Of a DNA stretch of 64,000 nt, positions 1 to 8,409 are shown one piece after another; within the stretch, counting starts at the first letter, position 1; every line of letters begins with the position of its first letter. This stretch comes from Deltaproteobacteria bacterium (GTDB lineage: Bacteria; Desulfobacterota; Desulfobulbia; Desulfobulbales; Desulfocapsaceae), in NCBI GenBank assembly GCA_002747825.1, contig PDQQ01000015.1, positions 1 through 64,000 of the forward strand, read 5' to 3'. The translations under genes and the position numbers were made by a program. The notes beneath the pieces were generated by a model that was not told the origin of the DNA, did no database searches, and worked only from the letters and a program-made list of their open reading frames with translations.

Positions 1-876
1 CCTTTACTGTGCTGGAACTGAAAGTGAAAAAAAGGAAAAAATGGATTAACTGGCTACCTCAAAAATCAAATGTGCGAAAAATATTTGACACTACCTTTAT
101 CTCAGCATTACAGACTGTTTCTGGTCATTGCAGATAATGCCGTTTGCTTAAAGCTGAAGAAATCAACTATTGTTTGCAAGACATCAAAAGACATATCATC
201 AGTTGGCCCTATTTTTGCTAGAAGATTAATGTATCGAACTTCACCAAATCTATAAGGGGATATTCAAAAGAAACTATATTGTAATACTTTGCAGGATATG
301 TCTCAAGAGCCAGGGAGATATCCTGGAAGATGTGCCGAAGAAATATCGCAATCTTGATGGCCATACTTTTGTTTCACGTATACCAGGGCAGGAATTATCC
401 CCTACTCATAAACCTCCTTGCGCTGGGAACACACTGATTTTTGCTCTTGGTGTGCTTACTGATTCTTGAATTAACGCAGCCTGTGGTGGGCACAGGAACA
501 ATAGATCCATTGGCAGGACAATGAAGGCGTCAAATTTTGGGGGATCTCGCAAAGCAAATCGCCCGTAAGGATTTTAAATCGTTTCAAGACCCTTGAGAGA
601 TCTTTGTTCCTGTGCAGCACTGTATCCTTATCAGTGCAAAAAGAGACAAAAGTATCCCCTGAAATGATATTGAGCAGATGCCTGTTGAATTCCTTGAAGA
701 GCGACTTCTTCCGTGTAGGAGAGGTGATACTTAAAGAAGTAAAAAGCGTAAAAAGGAGGTGAAAGGTACTGGAGGCAACAACTTGAAAAGTCATGATTTG
801 GAAGTCAAGAGAACCATAACTGTTTCTTAAAGCTCTGCGAATGATAACCATCAAGAAACACAATGAGGAGGAAAAA
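1..876. other. Gene-poor left edge, probably decayed sequence
   Basis: I see no convincing gene here. Several short open frames exist on both strands, but none has a good ribosome binding site, family motif or steady coding character. One plus-strand frame from about 298 to 469 reads as a plausible protein tail (it includes DILEDVPKKYRNLDGHTF), but it has no start and is broken upstream, so it may be a remnant of a decayed gene. The last 30 bases form the leader of the aminotransferase gene, with a GAGGAG ribosome binding site at 865-870. Confidence 0.4.
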
Positions 877-2256
877 ATGATAAACGAAAAAGATTTGGCT
901 GCTTTATCCTACGAAGAAGCACCTAAGATTGTCTCATCATCATTTCCAGGCCCTAAAGGACAGGAGGATATGGAAAAGTCTTTGCAGTTTGAATCCATGG
1001 CTCGCGGTGGTGGCCGGTTCCCATTTGTCTTCTCTGAGGGCAAAGGTGCAACAGTAAAGGACCCAGACGGCAATGTCATGATCGATATTACTGCAGGTGT
1101 CGCAGTGACTTCCGTGGGCCGTTGCCATCCCAGGGTGGTTGAAGCGATGCAAAATCAGATGAACACCCTGATGCATGCCGGTGATATTTCCAATGTTCGG
1201 AGGACTGAACTCGCCCAGAAGATCTCAGAAATTGCCCCTCCAGGGCTGTGTGATAATTGCATAACCTATTTCACCCAGGATGGCAGTGGTGCTGTGGAAA
1301 CGGCCTTGAAATTTTGCCGTAAGATTACAGGGCGAACACAGGTTGCTGCTTTCCATGGTGCTTACCACGGTGTGTGGTTTGGCGCAAACTCTCTGACCAC
1401 TGGAGACCAGTATCGTAAAGGTTTTGGCCCATTTATTCCTGGTGTGATTCATCTTCCGTATCCCTATTGCTATCGTTGTTGCTTTGGTCTTGAGTATCCA
1501 AGCTGCAAGTTGCAATGTGCCAAGTATGTTGATTACGTTTTGAACACCCCATATACCGGAGCCGATGACGTCGGTGCTCTTATTATCGAGGCTCAGCAAG
1601 GTGAAGGAGGATATCTGCCACCTCCACCAGGATATCTTGAGATTGTCAAAGAGGCTTGTGAGAAACATGGGGCCCTGTACATTTCCGATGAAGTGCAAGC
1701 TGGTGCCGGTCGAACAGGAAAAATGTGGTGCATAGAACATACAGATGTCCAGCCAGATATGATTACCTGGGGTAAAGGTTTTGGTGGTGATGTTGCCATG
1801 GCTGGGTTGACGATGCGCAAAGACCTGGCAGAGAAAATCGAAGATTATTCTCAACCCAACACCTTTGCAGCAAACGCAGTGGCCAGTGTTGCCTGTATGA
1901 CCAATATTGAAATTTTGACGGAAAACGATAGAGCGTTAATTAACCGCGCTGGTGAGCTTGGTGAATACATCAAAAAAGAAATCAAAGACGGGGCAAAGGA
2001 TACGAGGGTCATTGGTGACGTTCGTGGTCGAGGGCTCATGATTGGCATAGAACTTGTGGAGGACAAGGAGAGCAGAATTCCACTTAACGGGGATGCTGTT
2101 GGTGGTATTATCATGGGCATGTTGAACCGTGGCATGTTGATGATACCGTGTGGCCGATTTGGTAACGTGTTTCGTTTTATGCCTCCTCTCATCCTAACAA
2201 AGGAACATGCAAAGAAAGCAGTTGATATTCTGATTGATGTTACAAAAGATGTGTAA
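877..2256 (+). CDS. Class III (PLP-dependent) aminotransferase, 4-aminobutyrate/ornithine type
   Basis: This is a fold-type I PLP enzyme that moves an amino group from an omega- or alpha-amino acid to a keto acid. Visible motifs are DGSGAVETALK, FHGAYHG, the cofactor aspartate in SDEVQAGAGRTGK, and the Schiff-base lysine in TWGKGFGG at residue 300. Length is 459 residues, normal for the family. I chose the ATG at 877 because GAGGAG lies 6 bases upstream; an in-frame ATG at 841 has no such site. An insertion near residues 195-220 (PYPYCYRCCFGLEYPSCKLQ) holds five closely spaced cysteines. I recall this type of insertion from some archaeal and anaerobe members; it could bind metal. The next gene in the same direction is an aldehyde oxidoreductase, which suggests that the aldehyde made by transamination is oxidised next. 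The substrate cannot be named. Confidence 0.88.
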   Translation: MINEKDLAALSYEEAPKIVSSSFPGPKGQEDMEKSLQFESMARGGGRFPFVFSEGKGATVKDPDGNVMIDITAGVAVTSVGRCHPRVVEAMQNQMNTLMHAGDISNVRRTELAQKISEIAPPGLCDNCITYFTQDGSGAVETALKFCRKITGRTQVAAFHGAYHGVWFGANSLTTGDQYRKGFGPFIPGVIHLPYPYCYRCCFGLEYPSCKLQCAKYVDYVLNTPYTGADDVGALIIEAQQGEGGYLPPPPGYLEIVKEACEKHGALYISDEVQAGAGRTGKMWCIEHTDVQPDMITWGKGFGGDVAMAGLTMRKDLAEKIEDYSQPNTFAANAVASVACMTNIEILTENDRALINRAGELGEYIKKEIKDGAKDTRVIGDVRGRGLMIGIELVEDKESRIPLNGDAVGGIIMGMLNRGMLMIPCGRFGNVFRFMPPLILTKEHAKKAVDILIDVTKDV

Positions 2257-2372
2257 CAAGATAACCCTAAAAACAGCCCCATTATTGGGAAGTCTCGGGT
2301 TTAACACCACACCCTTTTGGGGCGTTCGAACTTGTCGCCTTATGGTTTGATAGGCTTTTTCTAAAACGTCGA

Positions 2373-2404
2373 ATACCCCGCTGCTTGCGGCGGGGTAGTT
2401 TATT
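2373..2404 (+). repeat. Palindromic intergenic repeat, copy 1
   Basis: A near-perfect hairpin: TACCCCGCTGC pairs with GCGGCGGGGTA across a two-base loop, followed by GTTTATT. An almost identical sequence lies in the opposite orientation at 61706-61734, including the AGTTT flank. The flanking 2282-2372 (CCACACCCTTTTGGGG and following) looks non-coding and may belong to a larger repeat unit. The hairpin sits between the aminotransferase and the aldehyde oxidoreductase and could also end transcription of the first gene. It resembles the REP-like palindromes common in deltaproteobacterial genomes. Confidence 0.75.
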
Positions 2405-2440
2405 GGGGTAGACGAAAAAAAGTATCAAAGGGAGGAAATC

Positions 2441-4153
2441 TTGAAAAAACTGCTGAGAATCCAACTTGATAAAAAAAACTATCAATATGAGAGTGTCCCC
2501 AATTCTTATATGAATCTCGGTGGAAGAGGGCTTACCTCAACCATTATAAAACATGAAGTGCCAGCGGATTGCCATGCCTTGGGAAAGGATAATAAATTAA
2601 TTTTCGCACCAGGGATCCTGGCGGGTACCAAGATCCCCAATAGTGGCAGGTTATCGATAGGCGCCAAAAGCCCCCTTACCGGGACGATTAAAGAGAGCAA
2701 CGCCGGTGGAACCGCAGCGCATAAATTGGCGAGGTTGGGTGTGCAAGCTGTCATCATCGAAGGCGGTAGTGTACAGCTTGTCTCTCTTTATATTGGTAAA
2801 GACGAGGTTCGTTTTGAAGATGGTGTAGAACTTGATAACCTCGGCAATGTCGGGGTTATATCCTACGGAAGGAAAAAATACGGAGATACGGTGGGTGTTA
2901 TCTCCATCGGTCAGGCAGGACAGCAGAAGCTAAGCGCCTCTGGAATTTCCGTGACATCCCCTGACTTTCTTCCTCGTATGGCCGCAAGAGGTGGTTTAGG
3001 CGCTGTAATGGGGGGTAAAAATCTGAAAGCGATCTTCATTGACGATACCCAAGGTACAACTGTACAGCCGGTAGATAAAGAAGTGTATCAAAAGTCTTTG
3101 AAACAGTACGTAGCAGGTCTTAAAGCCCATCCTCTCATTGGTGGACTCAAAGCCCTTGGAACCCCGTTGTTGGTTAACATGATAAATGAAATGGGGGCGC
3201 TTAGCACTAAAAACTATTCACAGGGAGAGTGGGAAAAGGCTGAAAACATCTCTGGAGAAAAAATTTCTGAATTGATGGCGAATCGGCCCAACTCCCAAAT
3301 GACGCATCGTTGTACCAGTGGCTGTGTCATCGGCTGTTCACAGGTGTTCACTGATAAAAAAGGAAAACCGATTGTTTCTGGTCTGGAATTTGAGACTCTC
3401 GCCCTCATGGGCTCTAACTGCATGATTGATGACCTGGACACTATTGCAGAAATGAACAGTATTTGCAACGATCTGGGCGTAGATACCATGGAGATCGGCG
3501 GTGCTGTAGCTGTGGCCATGGAGGCCGGCGTACTCAACTGGGGTGATTCTGCGGCTGCCCTTGCGCTCGTCAGAGAAATTGGCAAGGGGACCGAACAGGG
3601 GAATATGATTGGGAATGGTTGCCACTATACCGGGAAAAAGCTTGGGGTATCGCGTATTCCAACGGTGAAGCGACAATGCCTCAGTGGCTATGATCCCCGC
3701 ATACTTAAAGGAACCGGTGTAACCTATGCGACGTCCACTATGGGTGCGGATCATACTTGTGGCAATGCCTTGCCAAGTCCTGCAAATCCTGATTACAATC
3801 CTTCCGCTTCTTCTGGACAGGCACCAGTGTCCCAGTTTTTACAATACTACTTTGCTGCGGTGGATTCCTTGGGGATGTGTCTTTTTGCCATGCTGCCACC
3901 TCTTGATATACCAGAGCTTCAGGGAGCAATTGCCAGTTGTGCAGCTGCATTACAGGGAATTTCGGTTGATGAGAACTACCTCATCGCGCTGGGACGTCGG
4001 GTGGTTGAGGTTGAAAGACAGTTCAACATTAAGGCTGGGTTGGGTAAAGAACAAGATCGACTTCCATCATTTTTCAATACAGAAAAGCTTGCTCCTCGCG
4101 GTGAAGTTTTTGATGTTTCTGAAGCAGAGCTTGATTCTGTGCATACTGCATAG
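2441..4153 (+). CDS. Aldehyde:ferredoxin oxidoreductase (tungsten pterin enzyme)
   Basis: It oxidises an aldehyde to the acid and passes electrons to ferredoxin, using a tungsten bis-pterin cofactor and one 4Fe-4S cluster in the cytoplasm. The 570 residues fit the AOR family (about 600). Family features are GGRGLT at the N-terminus, ARGGLGAVMGGKNLKAI near residue 185, DDLDTIAEMNSICNDLGVDT in the middle, and cluster cysteines at 291, 295, 299 and 480. The spacing C-x3-C-x3-C is one residue longer than the usual C-x2-C-x3-C. I placed the start at a TTG because GGAGG (2431-2435) is correctly spaced and no nearby ATG fits better. It follows a class III aminotransferase by 184 bases that hold a palindromic repeat. 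Joint action on amino-acid-derived aldehydes is inferred. Whether tungsten or molybdenum is used cannot be told from sequence. Confidence 0.9.
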   Translation: MKKLLRIQLDKKNYQYESVPNSYMNLGGRGLTSTIIKHEVPADCHALGKDNKLIFAPGILAGTKIPNSGRLSIGAKSPLTGTIKESNAGGTAAHKLARLGVQAVIIEGGSVQLVSLYIGKDEVRFEDGVELDNLGNVGVISYGRKKYGDTVGVISIGQAGQQKLSASGISVTSPDFLPRMAARGGLGAVMGGKNLKAIFIDDTQGTTVQPVDKEVYQKSLKQYVAGLKAHPLIGGLKALGTPLLVNMINEMGALSTKNYSQGEWEKAENISGEKISELMANRPNSQMTHRCTSGCVIGCSQVFTDKKGKPIVSGLEFETLALMGSNCMIDDLDTIAEMNSICNDLGVDTMEIGGAVAVAMEAGVLNWGDSAAALALVREIGKGTEQGNMIGNGCHYTGKKLGVSRIPTVKRQCLSGYDPRILKGTGVTYATSTMGADHTCGNALPSPANPDYNPSASSGQAPVSQFLQYYFAAVDSLGMCLFAMLPPLDIPELQGAIASCAAALQGISVDENYLIALGRRVVEVERQFNIKAGLGKEQDRLPSFFNTEKLAPRGEVFDVSEAELDSVHTA

Positions 4154-4270
4154 AAAATTTGGGGCCGACACCTGATTCTTAATAGGTTAGGATTTTACTT
4201 GTAAAAGAGAGGGTTGCCGGTTTTGATAGTTGTACGAACAACAAAACCAAAACCATAGGAGGTAACCCTT

Positions 4271-4399
4271 ATGTTCCATCCTACCAATCCAATCATTAAG
4301 CACAAGACCGGCCTTTTAGATCTTGCCGAAGATTTTGGCAATGTATCGCAAGACTGCAGGATTATGGGCGTATCAAGAAGCTGTGAAAAAAGTTTATAG
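4271..4399 (+). pseudogene. N-terminal remnant of an IS481-type transposase
   Basis: The frame starts MFHPTNPIIKHKTGLLDLAE and continues to IMGVSR, the typical first helix-turn-helix of IS481-family transposases. After about 36 residues the similarity stops, and a stop codon follows at residue 43. The DDE catalytic domain is absent. The start has a good site (AGGAGG at 4257-4262). The rest of the element was probably lost when the chrA region became joined here. I did not find a matching right end, so this is a dead fragment marking a rearrangement. Confidence 0.75.
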
Positions 4400-4468
4400 C
4401 TTAAATTTGCTTTGACAAGCACAGCTAAAAAAATCGGTAACTCTCTGATCGGGGCTGAACCACTACAT

Positions 4469-5674
4469 ATGATGGAAAAAAACAAGAACACTGGAAGTCC
4501 AACTGAGGTGTTCTTCGCGTTTTTGAAACTCGGCCTTACCTCTTATGGTGGCCCAATCGCACATCTCGGATATTTCAGAAGAGAGCTCATAGAGCGTCGC
4601 GGTTGGATCAGCGACAAACAATTTGCCCAACTCCTTGCAATCTGTCAGTTTTTACCTGGACCTACCAGCAGTCAATTAGGGCTTTGTATCGGGTTGTTGC
4701 GTTCAGGCTGGCTGGGCGGATTTTTGGCTTTTTTGGCGTTTACTCTACCTTCAGCTGTTTTGCTTATTGCATTATCGGCTATCTTGCCGATGTTACCAGA
4801 TTCATTTGGAATTACAGCAATTCATGGATTAAAACTTGTGGCTTGCGCTGTAGTCGCCGATGCTGTTCTTGCCATGGCTAAAACACTTTGTCCTGATTTC
4901 CGTAGACGGATCATTGCTGCTATAGCTCTTACGACGTTACTTATCGTTTCCTCGACTACTCTTCAGATCCTTGTTGTTGTGTTCGCTGCTTTCGCAGGTA
5001 TTCTCTTACTTCGCGATATTTCTGCTCCTGACAATACAGATAAAATACCCGTTTCGTATGGGCCTAAGGTGGGTGTTTTGTTCATTCTAGTATTTGGAAT
5101 GTTGCTCGTTGGTCTTCCGATATTTTCAACCGCAAAGCCTGACGTTCTTTCCGTGGCTGGAGCTTTCTATCAGGCCGGTGCTCTCGTCTTTGGTGGAGGG
5201 CATGTTGTCTTACCCTTGCTACAAGATTCTGTCGTTGTTCCTGGCTGGGTAAGTCCTGAACAATTCTTAGCAGGCTACGGGGCATCTCAGGCTATTCCAG
5301 GCCCAATGTTTGCATTTTCAGCTTTTTTGGGCTCCGTTATATCAGGAGAACAAAACATTTGGCTTATGGCTTCGGTGGCACTGGTTTTTATTTTTTTGCC
5401 GGGATTTTTACTGGTTATTGGAGTCCTGCCTTTTTGGTCGGCAGTTTCACACAACCCATCAGCCAACCGGGCTATTGCCGGTGTAAATGCAGGTGTCGTT
5501 GGTTTGTTAGCTGCGGCTCTATACAACCCTATTTTTACTTCTGGAATAAAAAGTCTCAGTGATATAGCTATTGTGGTAATTGCGTTCGGATTCATCGCGA
5601 TATGGCGTTTATCGCCTCTAATAGCTGTAGTTTGGTGTGTCTTGGCCAATACTTTTTGGCTGTGGTTGTGGTAA
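4469..5674 (+). CDS. chrA: Chromate transporter, CHR (ChrA) family
   Basis: An inner-membrane CHR-superfamily protein of about 401 residues with the two-half layout of the long type. The first half opens with FLKLGLTSYGGPIAHLGYF and has FLPGPTSSQLGLCIG; the second repeats the pattern with AGALVFGGGHVVLPLLQ and GASQAIPGPMFAFSAFLG. Most of the protein is hydrophobic and should form about ten membrane segments. Characterised relatives export chromate, and some members may move other anions. The start is uncertain: two adjacent ATGs at 4469 and 4472 have weak ribosome binding sites. It lies directly after an IS481 remnant, which suggests it was acquired or rearranged. No chrB regulator is visible. 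Confidence 0.88.
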   Translation: MMEKNKNTGSPTEVFFAFLKLGLTSYGGPIAHLGYFRRELIERRGWISDKQFAQLLAICQFLPGPTSSQLGLCIGLLRSGWLGGFLAFLAFTLPSAVLLIALSAILPMLPDSFGITAIHGLKLVACAVVADAVLAMAKTLCPDFRRRIIAAIALTTLLIVSSTTLQILVVVFAAFAGILLLRDISAPDNTDKIPVSYGPKVGVLFILVFGMLLVGLPIFSTAKPDVLSVAGAFYQAGALVFGGGHVVLPLLQDSVVVPGWVSPEQFLAGYGASQAIPGPMFAFSAFLGSVISGEQNIWLMASVALVFIFLPGFLLVIGVLPFWSAVSHNPSANRAIAGVNAGVVGLLAAALYNPIFTSGIKSLSDIAIVVIAFGFIAIWRLSPLIAVVWCVLANTFWLWLW

Positions 5675-5875
5675 GTCACATTGTCTGCAGTTGTGTCTAA
5701 GAAGTCACATTCCCCCTTGCAACAGTGCCAGCGAGAATGAGAAAAATCCGGCATACCGCCCCAATACGCAGTCAGGAGTAAGTATGCGCAAGAAACGATT
5801 TCCGAACACCAGATTATAAAGCTTCCCAAACAGATAGAGGGCGGCAGAACCGTGGCAGATATGAGGGCGTATACC

Positions 5876-7891
5876 TCACTCTTCTCCACCCTTTTTAGGG
5901 GTTGAATCCGGAGTATTGCCAACTCCGGGCAGTACCAGATTTTGTCGCTCCTGGCTCTCACGCGGTCCGTTGGAGGCAAAAACGCGTCTTACCGCGCGGG
6001 TTGAAAGACGCTTGCCTTTTGCTCCGGCGTTTTTGAGAAGAAAATCATCGAATATAATATCCACAGCATTGGTTTTTGCCCGGGAAGACGGCGCCAGTGA
6101 AGCCCTGGCAAACTGCCCTGCCCCAACGCTCATATAGAGAATTCTTGAGCGCTTATGCGGGGCAAAGAGCTGATAATCCTTTTCCAGAATAAAACCTGGT
6201 GTTGTAAACCGTTTCACATAGGTATAGTTCTCGGCCCCATCTCGATACACCACATTGAACAGCTGCTCTTTTTCTACAATGCCCAGCCACAACAGGTCGC
6301 TGCCAACATACGACTTTTCACTGACCGGAATGACTTTATAAAGCCCATTGGCAAAGATCAGAAACAGCTTGTCATATTCCGAGCAGACGACCGTAAGATC
6401 GCTTTTTTCTGCCGTCTCTTTTACCTGCGTTCCGATGAACCCGCTTTCACTGTTGTACACAACCGTAAGGTTGGAAAGTGCCGCTTTACGAAAGCTGACC
6501 TCAGAAAAATTGGTCAGCTCTGTCTGCCGGGGATAAAGCCTGCCATATCTCTCTAACAAGTCATCGATATAGTCAATGGTATACGCGGTAATATCCTGAA
6601 GGTTTTTTTCGGTTTTCCTGATCTCCCTGCGGATCTCTTCCATGGCCTTTCGCTGTTTGTTTATATCGTAACGGGAGATACGTTTAATTCTGATTTCAAG
6701 CAGCTTTTCAATGTCCTCCTTGGTATGGGGGCGGACAAGCTGCTGTTGAAACTTTTGCAGTTCACCATCAATGACCTCTATGACCTTCTTATAACTTTTC
6801 TGTTCCTCAATGCTCTTATACAGCCGCTCTTCAATAAAAATCTGTTCGAGCAGTCTGGCATGAAGCTTGTCTGCCAGATTGGCCAGTTTGATCTCAAGTT
6901 CTCTTTGCAGATCGTCACGCAACCTATAGGTATTATCTTCGAGGACCTCAGAGACAGAGGCGTTTTGCGGGGTATTGGCTTTGATAAGGGTTAGATTGGG
7001 GGTAATGGCTATCTCGCAGTCAGTAAAGGCGTACAGGGCCTTGATGGTCTCTTTTGCATAGACGCCTCTGGCAAGCTTGATTTCAATCTCAACCTCTTCT
7101 GCCGTATAATCCTGTATCGACAATATTTTGATTTTACCGTTCTTGGCCGCCTTTTCAATCGAGTCGGTAATCGATTGGGTCGTCGTCGAGTAGGGAATTT
7201 CTCTGATAATAATGGTTTTCTCATCCCGCTCTTCGATACGGGCCCTGCAGCGTACCTTGCCGTTACCATCATCGTAGCTTGTATGATCTAAAAGCCCTTT
7301 CTGAACAAAATCGGGATACAGGCTGTACTCTTCTCCGCGCAGAATGCTTTTTTGAGCACAAAGCAGTTCACAAAAATTGTGGGGAAGAATCTTGGTTGCC
7401 ATACCAACGGCGATCCCTTCTGCCCCCATAAGAAGCAACAGCGGGATTTTTGCCGGCAGAGTAACGGGTTCCTGCATCCTCCCGTCGTAGGAGTCGATAT
7501 ATTCCGTCAGCTCCTTGTTAAAAAGGACCTCCTTGGCCAGTGGAGAGAGACGACACTCTATGTAGCGGGCGGCCGAGGCCCTGTCGCCTGTAAAGATATT
7601 GCCAAAATTGCCCTGACGCTCAATGAGGAAGCCCTTGTTTGCCAGATTGACGAGTGCCGCAAAGATCGATTGATCCCCGTGGGGATGCAGCTTCATCGTC
7701 TCACCAACAACGTTTGCGACCTTGTGGAAACGCCCGTCTTCCATATTGTACAAGGTCTGCAGGATACGGCGCTGTACCGGCTTAAGGCCATCTTCGATGG
7801 ATGGAATTGCCCGCTCCCGAATAACGTATGAGGTGTATTCTAAAAAGTTTTCATCAAAGAGCTGATGTAAACTTCCGGTTTGTTTGTCCAT
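5876..7891 (-). CDS. parC: DNA topoisomerase IV subunit A (type IIA topoisomerase)
   Basis: The breakage-reunion subunit of a type IIA topoisomerase. It decatenates or relaxes DNA together with the B subunit encoded upstream at 8410-10242. The N-terminus reads YTSYVIRERAIPSIEDGLKP, the classic GyrA/ParC start. The winged-helix region has HPHGDQSIFAAL (residues 69-80, equivalent to the quinolone-resistance region), and the DNA-linking tyrosine is Tyr110 in SAARYIECRLS. A coiled-coil stretch occupies about residues 320-440, and a C-terminal region has only weak blade-like repeats. At 671 residues it is shorter than ParC or GyrA of E. coli, which points to a reduced C-terminal DNA-wrapping domain and fits ParC rather than GyrA. 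It is read after parE and the tautomerase gene. Confidence 0.85.
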   Translation of the reverse strand: MDKQTGSLHQLFDENFLEYTSYVIRERAIPSIEDGLKPVQRRILQTLYNMEDGRFHKVANVVGETMKLHPHGDQSIFAALVNLANKGFLIERQGNFGNIFTGDRASAARYIECRLSPLAKEVLFNKELTEYIDSYDGRMQEPVTLPAKIPLLLLMGAEGIAVGMATKILPHNFCELLCAQKSILRGEEYSLYPDFVQKGLLDHTSYDDGNGKVRCRARIEERDEKTIIIREIPYSTTTQSITDSIEKAAKNGKIKILSIQDYTAEEVEIEIKLARGVYAKETIKALYAFTDCEIAITPNLTLIKANTPQNASVSEVLEDNTYRLRDDLQRELEIKLANLADKLHARLLEQIFIEERLYKSIEEQKSYKKVIEVIDGELQKFQQQLVRPHTKEDIEKLLEIRIKRISRYDINKQRKAMEEIRREIRKTEKNLQDITAYTIDYIDDLLERYGRLYPRQTELTNFSEVSFRKAALSNLTVVYNSESGFIGTQVKETAEKSDLTVVCSEYDKLFLIFANGLYKVIPVSEKSYVGSDLLWLGIVEKEQLFNVVYRDGAENYTYVKRFTTPGFILEKDYQLFAPHKRSRILYMSVGAGQFARASLAPSSRAKTNAVDIIFDDFLLKNAGAKGKRLSTRAVRRVFASNGPRESQERQNLVLPGVGNTPDSTPKKGGEE

Positions 7892-8135
7892 AGCAGCTGT
7901 TATAGGGCTTCTCTTGATGATATATTAACTCTCGCAAACAGTGATCTCTGATAATTGTCTGAAACCATTGAAAAATGTTCCTTGCCTCGTTGCCGGCCGC
8001 AGGGCTGAGTCTGCAAAGTCCATAGCCATTCGTGGTCTTTGCCCATAGCCCGCTGAGGACAAAGAAATCCACTGGAGCTTTCAAGCCGCAGCTGTGCGAA
8101 AAAAACAATGACCTCTCAGCGATTCTTACAACTGT

Positions 8136-8339
8136 TCAGGCGCCTCTTGCCCGGCGTACCGTGATACTCTCCCCACCAATTCCCCAGTTATCTGTTGCAA
8201 CTTCATCGATGACAACGACGGTGGTTTTGGGGTCTTTGCCGAGCACGGTCTGCAAAAGATCAGTGGCACCTTGTATCAGCTGCGCCTTTTTCTCAGGGGT
8301 AACACCTTCGTTTGTTATCTTGATATTGACATAGGGCAT
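8136..8339 (-). CDS. 4-oxalocrotonate tautomerase family protein
   Basis: A 67-residue member of the tautomerase superfamily. Pro2, which becomes the catalytic N-terminal proline after removal of Met, is present (MPYVNIKITNEG). The pattern GVTPEKKAQLIQGATDLL and the TTVVVIDEV strand are typical of 4-OT-type subunits, which form hexamers. The start has a purine-rich site (TTGAGGTG) a few bases upstream. It sits between parE and parC in the same direction and is probably co-transcribed with them. No aromatic meta-cleavage genes are nearby, so the substrate is unknown and a role in catechol breakdown should not be assumed. Confidence 0.85.
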   Translation of the reverse strand: MPYVNIKITNEGVTPEKKAQLIQGATDLLQTVLGKDPKTTVVVIDEVATDNWGIGGESITVRRARGA

Positions 8340-8409
8340 TGAATATTCACCTCAAGCTAAGGTTTATTTTTTACTTCTCTGAGTAGAAAACTCAGGGCAA
8401 AGGACAGGC

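Noticed and set aside
471..863. 130-codon open frame on the minus strand
   Set aside because: It overlaps the aminotransferase leader, has no ribosome binding site or recognisable motif, and its amino-acid makeup looks random.
2282..2485. 67-codon minus-strand frame containing LPRRKQRGIRRF
   Set aside because: It is a translation through the palindromic repeat; this peptide string is a typical by-product of such repeats and not a gene.
5287..5979. 230-codon minus-strand frame opposite chrA
   Set aside because: It is mostly antisense to chrA and overlaps the parC end. The short part in the gap 5675-5875 looks hydrophobic but has no start or family match.
7854..8108. 84-codon minus-strand frame between parC and the tautomerase gene
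   Set aside because: Overlaps the parC start, has no good ribosome binding site and no motif.
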